Shown piece after piece: positions 59,885 to 64,000 of a stretch of 64,000 nt of DNA (position 1 is the first letter of the stretch; every line of letters begins with the position of its first letter). Position numbers and translations under genes: made by a program. Under the pieces are notes generated by a model, which ran no database searches, was not told where the DNA came from, and saw only the letters and a program-made list of their open reading frames with translations. Source of the stretch: an uncultured Alphaproteobacteria bacterium (GTDB lineage: Bacteria; Pseudomonadota; Alphaproteobacteria; Caulobacterales; Caulobacteraceae); contig CAIVVM010000048.1 of NCBI GenBank assembly GCA_903909375.1, positions 1-64,000 on the forward strand. Direction: 5' to 3'.

Positions 59885-60511
59885 ATGAACACGCCCACCG
59901 ACCGTATCCTGTTCCAGCTCAAGACCCGCGGACCGGCGGAAACCCTGGCGCTGGCCGGAGCCCTGGCGATCAGCCGTCAGGCCACCCTGCAACATCTGGA
60001 GCGCCTTGTCTCCGAGGGCCTGGTCGACCATGCCGATGAGCGGCGTGGCGTAGGCCGGCCGCGGCGGATCTGGTCGCTGACAGCCGCAGCGCAGGCGCGT
60101 TTCCCCGACACCCACGCCCAGCTGACTCTCGAGATGCTGGACGCGGTGCGCGCCGAGTTCGGCGAAGCCGGCGTCGACCGGCTGATCACCCGGCGTGAGG
60201 CCGTAACCACGCGATCCTATATCCAGGCGCTGGCGCCGCTGCCGAGCCTCGGCGCCCGCGTCGCCCGCCTGGCCGAGCTTCGGACGGCGGAAGGCTATAT
60301 GTCCGACTGGTCGCCAGACCCGGGCGGCGGCTTCCAACTCGTGGAGAACCACTGCCCCATCTGTGCGGCGGCGGCCGCCTGCCAGGGATTTTGCCGCGCA
60401 GAGCTTCAGGTGTTCCGCGACGCCCTGGGGCCGGATGTGAGCGTCGAACGTACCGATCACATCCTGGCCGGCGCGCGCCGATGCGCATACCGGATCACCG
60501 CCGCGCGCTAG
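59885..60511 (+). CDS. SufR-like winged-helix regulator with Cys cluster
   Basis: This 208-residue regulator has an N-terminal winged helix (about 5-65; ALAGALAISRQATLQHLERLVSEGLV and RRGVGRPRRIWSLT) and a C-terminal Cys cluster: Cys157, Cys160, Cys166, Cys170 (HCPICAAAAACQGFC) and Cys200. This layout resembles SufR-type regulators that hold an Fe-S cluster and sense iron or oxidative stress. It is divergent from the MFS pump gene with palindromic sites between them. The 3' end overlaps the convergent hydrolase gene by 17 bp. Confidence 0.84.
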   Translation: MNTPTDRILFQLKTRGPAETLALAGALAISRQATLQHLERLVSEGLVDHADERRGVGRPRRIWSLTAAAQARFPDTHAQLTLEMLDAVRAEFGEAGVDRLITRREAVTTRSYIQALAPLPSLGARVARLAELRTAEGYMSDWSPDPGGGFQLVENHCPICAAAAACQGFCRAELQVFRDALGPDVSVERTDHILAGARRCAYRITAAR

Positions 60512-62219
60512 CGCCCGGCAGTTGCGGCTCAAACCCTGGCTGCCAGTGGTTGGCGGTGCCGGACGTGACATACCAGCTGATCAGCAGCGCACAGATGAAA
60601 GCGCCCGGCACATAGGAATTGGTACGCCGGTAGGTGAACGCCGCGATCACCCCCACCACCGCCAGCAGCGGGATGAACTGGATCGCCACGATCACGTTCA
60701 GCGGCTCCTTCGGCGTCGCCAGCAGACCGGTGGAGAACAGGGTCGCGTACTGCCAGGCCACAAGCGCCACAAACCCGCCGGCCATGGCGACCTTGGCCCA
60801 GCCCAGGGCGGCGACAAACCCCTCGCCCTTCACGGCCAGATCGGTGGCGAGCGCGCGCAAGGACACCAGGAAGAACAGCGTCCACAGCACCAGGTAGGCC
60901 GGCAACTGGAAAGCCCGTGTCGCATCCAGCGGCTTCAGCCCCAGCACCCAGATCCGGTAGTCCACCTTGAACACCGCATCGACGATCACCAGCGACAGAT
61001 AGGCCACAGCCATGGTGGCCAGCGCCGCCCCCGCCGAAAGCGCCCAACGGTTGGAAAAGGCGGGTTTGCCGCGCTTCATCAGCAGACCAACCAGCCAACC
61101 GATCAGCGCGGTTCCCAGGGCCCAGACCAGCAGCTGGTTCTGGATCCACTGCGGGAATGGCGGCATCGGGAAGAACACCTGCCCCACCTTCATCAGCGGG
61201 AAGTAGGTCAGCGCCGGAAGCGCCGCCGTGATCAGCAAGCTCAGCCACCAGCGCCCGTTGCGGCGTTCGGCGAGAGGTTGTGCCGTCTCGTTCAGCTTCG
61301 CGAAGGCTCCCAGGCCCAACGACAGGTCGAAGGTCGCCAGGATCAGCCACACCATGCCGACGAAAGCGATCAGGGTGCCGATCTCCTTCCAGATCCAGAC
61401 CTGGTTGTTTGAAGCCATGGCCCGGGGCGCCGGGAGAGTTTTCTGGAACCACTCTACTGCACCGCTGACCCCGGCCTCGGAGAAATGTTCCCCGGGATGC
61501 GTGATGGGCGGGTTCAGCAGCACGCGCGCCGTCCCATCGGCGACAGACCCATAGATGCGGCCCACCTCGATCGGACCGGCGACGCCGAACACCTTGGCCA
61601 GCTTGGGCGAGGTGGCCACCAGCGAGCCCTTGGGCACGCCCCACATCAAGCCCGCGAACTCATCGTACTGGCCGAACACCACCGCCAGGTTTCTCGGACT
61701 GGCCGGCGCCTTGGCGCCTAGCAGGCCCGGGGTCGACCCCTCCAGCACAATGGAACGGTAGCCATCCGGAACCTCGACCGCGGCAGCCATCACCGGCCCG
61801 CTGCCCATGGAGTGGCCCTCCATGCCTATGTTGGCCTTGTCGACATTGGGCAGGCTCCGCAGCCAGCGCAGCGCCGCCGGGCCGCCGAAATCGGCCGTGC
61901 CGACAATGCCGCCGGAGTAACCATGGCCGGTCATATCCATGGCCAGCACCACAAATCCACGCCGCGCCAGTTCGATGGCGAACGGGCTCTGCATTTCGCG
62001 GGTATTGATATAGCCGTGGGAGACCAGAACCGCCGGAGCCGGCGTCTGCGCCGTCGCATTCGACGGCGTGTAGAGCAGACCCGAAACCACCACGCCCTCC
62101 CCGGCGGGTATGCGCACCTCGGTAACTGTGGTTCCGCCTGCCGTCTGGACGGAGTGCGCCAGATACGCCCCTGCAAAAATGACAGCCCACGCCAGGCCAA
62201 ACACCAGCCACTTGCGCAT
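60495..62219 (-). CDS. Alpha/beta hydrolase with C-terminal membrane domain
   Basis: This 574-residue protein has an N-terminal membrane segment (5-23), a serine-hydrolase domain with VSHGYINTREMQ, MDMTGHGYSGG and the nucleophile elbow MEGHSMGSG (Ser137), and about eight transmembrane helices after residue 270. The hydrolase domain would lie outside the inner membrane. The architecture suggests membrane lipid or peptide processing, but the substrate is unknown. The gene overlaps the SufR-like regulator gene at their 3' ends. Confidence 0.8.
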   Translation of the reverse strand: MRKWLVFGLAWAVIFAGAYLAHSVQTAGGTTVTEVRIPAGEGVVVSGLLYTPSNATAQTPAPAVLVSHGYINTREMQSPFAIELARRGFVVLAMDMTGHGYSGGIVGTADFGGPAALRWLRSLPNVDKANIGMEGHSMGSGPVMAAAVEVPDGYRSIVLEGSTPGLLGAKAPASPRNLAVVFGQYDEFAGLMWGVPKGSLVATSPKLAKVFGVAGPIEVGRIYGSVADGTARVLLNPPITHPGEHFSEAGVSGAVEWFQKTLPAPRAMASNNQVWIWKEIGTLIAFVGMVWLILATFDLSLGLGAFAKLNETAQPLAERRNGRWWLSLLITAALPALTYFPLMKVGQVFFPMPPFPQWIQNQLLVWALGTALIGWLVGLLMKRGKPAFSNRWALSAGAALATMAVAYLSLVIVDAVFKVDYRIWVLGLKPLDATRAFQLPAYLVLWTLFFLVSLRALATDLAVKGEGFVAALGWAKVAMAGGFVALVAWQYATLFSTGLLATPKEPLNVIVAIQFIPLLAVVGVIAAFTYRRTNSYVPGAFICALLISWYVTSGTANHWQPGFEPQLPGASARR

Positions 62220-62293
62220 TTCTTCGCCCCCCGACTTGTCTTGTTGTTGAGTGGACGATGCGCCGGACGGTCCGGAACCTCAAGCCCGCGCGC

Positions 62294-63670
62294 TTATAGC
62301 AGCCGCAACGTCATCGGCATTCCGCCCTGCGGCCGCATCGACACGCGCATCAGCGGCCGAACCCTGTGGCCGGGATCGGGTTCAAGCACCGCGCCGCGCA
62401 TCAGGGTGGCCAGGATGGCGACGGTTTCGGTCTGGGCGAAGGCCTGGCCGATACAGACGCGGGGCCCGGCGCCGAAGGGCAGATAGGAGAAGCGGTGGCG
62501 CCCGGCGCTGCGTTCCGGACTGAAACGGTCAGGGTCGAAGACGTCCGGCTGATCCCACAACAGGCGATGGCGGTGGATCGCGTAGATCGGGATGAAGACA
62601 AACGTGCCCTTTGTAACCTTCAGCCCTCCCGCCTCGACATCTTCGGCGCACATCCGGCTCATCAGCGGCAGGGACGGATACAGGCGCATGGCCTCCTGCA
62701 CCACCTGACGGGTGAAGGTCAGGGCTTCGACGTGCGCAGGGGTGATTGTGGCGTCGCCGGCCACCTCGGCGATCTCGGCGCGAACCCGCGCGGCAGTGGG
62801 CGGATGGGCGCCCAGCAGGTAGAGAGACCAGGTCAGCGCCAGCGCCGTGGTCTCGTGGCCCGCGCCGATGAAGGTCAGCAGATTGTCCCGCAGCAGCACG
62901 TCGTCCATCTGGCGTCCCGTCTCCGGATCCTTCGCCTGCATCAGCAGGTTCACCAGATCCTCGCGCGACGGTGACTTTCGACGGGCGGCCACCATGCGGT
63001 CGACCATGGCCTTCAGCGACACCATGGCCCGATAGCCGCGCGGGGCAAGGGCGACACGCGTCCAGGTGGGCCACTGCATCAGATCGGCGGGCGTGATCTT
63101 GCCCAGGGTTTCCAGATAGTCGGTGATCATGCGCGCAGCGGCAGGGACGTCGATGCCGTCGCCGCCGGACAGCATGGTGTCGAGGATCACCTGAAAGGTG
63201 ATGCCGGTCATTTCCGTGGCGATGTCGAGGCGCGCGCCGTCCCCCCGGTCGCGCCAGCGTTGCAGGGCGGCCTCGGCGGCGGCGACCATCACTGGCGTCA
63301 TGGCCGCCACGGTGTCGGGCCGGAAGCCGGGCGCGGCCGCGCGCCGCTGCCAGCGCCAGTGTTCGCCCTGCGCCGTCAGCAGACCCTCACCCAGAGCCGG
63401 CTTGGTCACACGATCGAACATCCAGTCCTTCGGAAAGGCCTCGGCCTTGTCCAGCAGGATATCCCTCAACATCGAAGGGTCAGCCGCATAGAGGAACATC
63501 TGCCGGTCATCGCCGCGCAGGAAATACGGCTCCTCATAGACGGCCCGGGGCCAGGACTCGATCGGGTTGTCCATCAGCTTCCACAGGGCGTGGAAAAACG
63601 GCAGCGGCTCATCAGGCGGAACTACGCCGGGCGGGGTAAAGGGCGGAAGAGTTTCGGCTTCGTCTTTCAC
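62294..63670 (-). CDS. Cytochrome P450
   Basis: This 458-residue monooxygenase has the I-helix FIGAGHETTALALTWSL, the K-helix EAMRLYP (ExxR), the meander and the haem signature FSYLPFGAGPRVCIGQAF with Cys406. It resembles soluble bacterial P450s of the CYP4/CYP102-like group rather than the short actinobacterial type. No ferredoxin or reductase gene is adjacent, so redox partners come from elsewhere. The substrate is unknown. Confidence 0.92.
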   Translation of the reverse strand: MKDEAETLPPFTPPGVVPPDEPLPFFHALWKLMDNPIESWPRAVYEEPYFLRGDDRQMFLYAADPSMLRDILLDKAEAFPKDWMFDRVTKPALGEGLLTAQGEHWRWQRRAAAPGFRPDTVAAMTPVMVAAAEAALQRWRDRGDGARLDIATEMTGITFQVILDTMLSGGDGIDVPAAARMITDYLETLGKITPADLMQWPTWTRVALAPRGYRAMVSLKAMVDRMVAARRKSPSREDLVNLLMQAKDPETGRQMDDVLLRDNLLTFIGAGHETTALALTWSLYLLGAHPPTAARVRAEIAEVAGDATITPAHVEALTFTRQVVQEAMRLYPSLPLMSRMCAEDVEAGGLKVTKGTFVFIPIYAIHRHRLLWDQPDVFDPDRFSPERSAGRHRFSYLPFGAGPRVCIGQAFAQTETVAILATLMRGAVLEPDPGHRVRPLMRVSMRPQGGMPMTLRLL

Positions 63671-63784
63671 ATCTGCGATTTAGGACGGACTGCTGGGCTC
63701 CGCCATGCCTGATCGACGTGCAGGCTCACGGCGAAGAGGCACATCCACGCATTCCATCTCTATTCTGCGAGATTGATCTGCTAA

Positions 63785-64000
63785 GGAAGGCCGAAAGAAC
63801 GGGAGGACGTTTCGCCAAGTACGGCCACACAGGTCGCCCTGCGGGGGCAGCGGAGCCTGCTGAAGCAGATCCGGGAGGCGCTGGCCGGCGGTGGGCCTGC
63901 GCAGCAGCGCCTGGACATGGTCGTGCGCATCATCGCGCTGTCGATGGTGGCCGAGGTCTGCTCGATCTACCTGCGGCGCGCCAATGGCGAGATGGAGTTC
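63785..64000 (+). CDS. ptsP: PtsP (PEP-phosphotransferase EI-Ntr), 5' end only
   Basis: The frame encodes QRSLLKQIREALAGGGPAQQ and VAEVCSIYLRRANGEMEF, the start of the GAF domain of PtsP, enzyme I of the nitrogen phosphotransfer system. The rest lies beyond the window. Between the stop at 63782 and this coding sequence there is no in-frame ATG, GTG or TTG, although GGGAGGA at 63801-63807 looks like a ribosome site; the first usable in-frame start is CTG 63839 or ATG 63917. The start is therefore unresolved and the left boundary is only the limit of the open frame. Confidence 0.85.

Overview
The window looks like chromosome from a Caulobacteraceae bacterium (Alphaproteobacteria, Caulobacter/Phenylobacterium type). 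The evidence is the high GC content, a circularly permuted two-piece tmRNA, the cell-cycle regulator CtrA with GANTC sites and TTAA boxes in its promoter, the fliF-fliG-flbE-fliN-flbD-flhA flagellar order, an alphaproteobacterial SspB, a GTTC-N7-GTTC LexA box, and an ilvB leader with an Ile/Leu/Val leader peptide. The genus is an inference; no database was searched.

Layout. 1-3.4 kb: a truncated gene behind a LexA box, then isolated genes (small membrane protein, hydrolase, GFA protein) among degenerate short repeats and one 76-bp palindrome. 3.4-6.3 kb: a complete DevC/DevA/DevB-like ABC exporter operon. 6.3-10.2 kb: a short-chain dehydrogenase and two tandem paralogous sugar-type transporters. 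10.2-13.5 kb: Mrp (minus strand) and HflK-HflC (plus strand). 13.7-17.1 kb: a HAD phosphatase, serB and miaA, with a VapBC toxin-antitoxin module inserted exactly at the overlapping serB/miaA starts and flanked by a 56-bp duplication of those starts. 17.1-22.7 kb: ilvB with an attenuator leader, a deacylase gene coupled to it, four unrelated genes, then ilvH. 22.8-23.1 kb: tmRNA. 23.2-26.5 kb (minus): HxlR regulator coupled to an FAD oxidoreductase, and a small RTX-type protein. 26.7-30.5 kb: sspB, thioesterase, C13 peptidase, serine hydrolase. 30.5-37.8 kb: CtrA-boxed flagellar operon. 37.9-40.3 kb: degenerate phosphatase-like protein coupled to a chromate transporter gene, then a DUF4282 protein. 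40.3-42.5 kb (minus): fliI-fliJ and a small membrane protein. 42.5-43.5 kb: ctrA. 43.6-50.1 kb: membrane M28 peptidase, ArsC-like reductase, methyltransferase, cytochrome c, Zn alcohol dehydrogenase, second chromate transporter. 50.4-54.7 kb: small accessory enzymes. 54.7-56.8 kb: ubiG and lysC. 57-63.7 kb: accessory genes (lipase, MFS pump with a SufR-like regulator, membrane hydrolase, cytochrome P450). 63.8 kb to the end: the 5' end of ptsP.

Most of the core content is ordinary (flagellum, branched-chain amino acid synthesis, serine synthesis, tRNA modification, ubiquinone, lysine, trans-translation). The unusual aspect is that three groupings commonly found together have been opened by accessory genes: serB/miaA by vapBC, ilvB/ilvH by about 3 kb, and lysC/ptsP by about 7 kb. 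I see no CRISPR array, rRNA, ordinary tRNA, insertion sequence or prophage. No clearly new multi-gene system stands out; the best unusual structure is the vapBC insertion that duplicated two gene starts at once.
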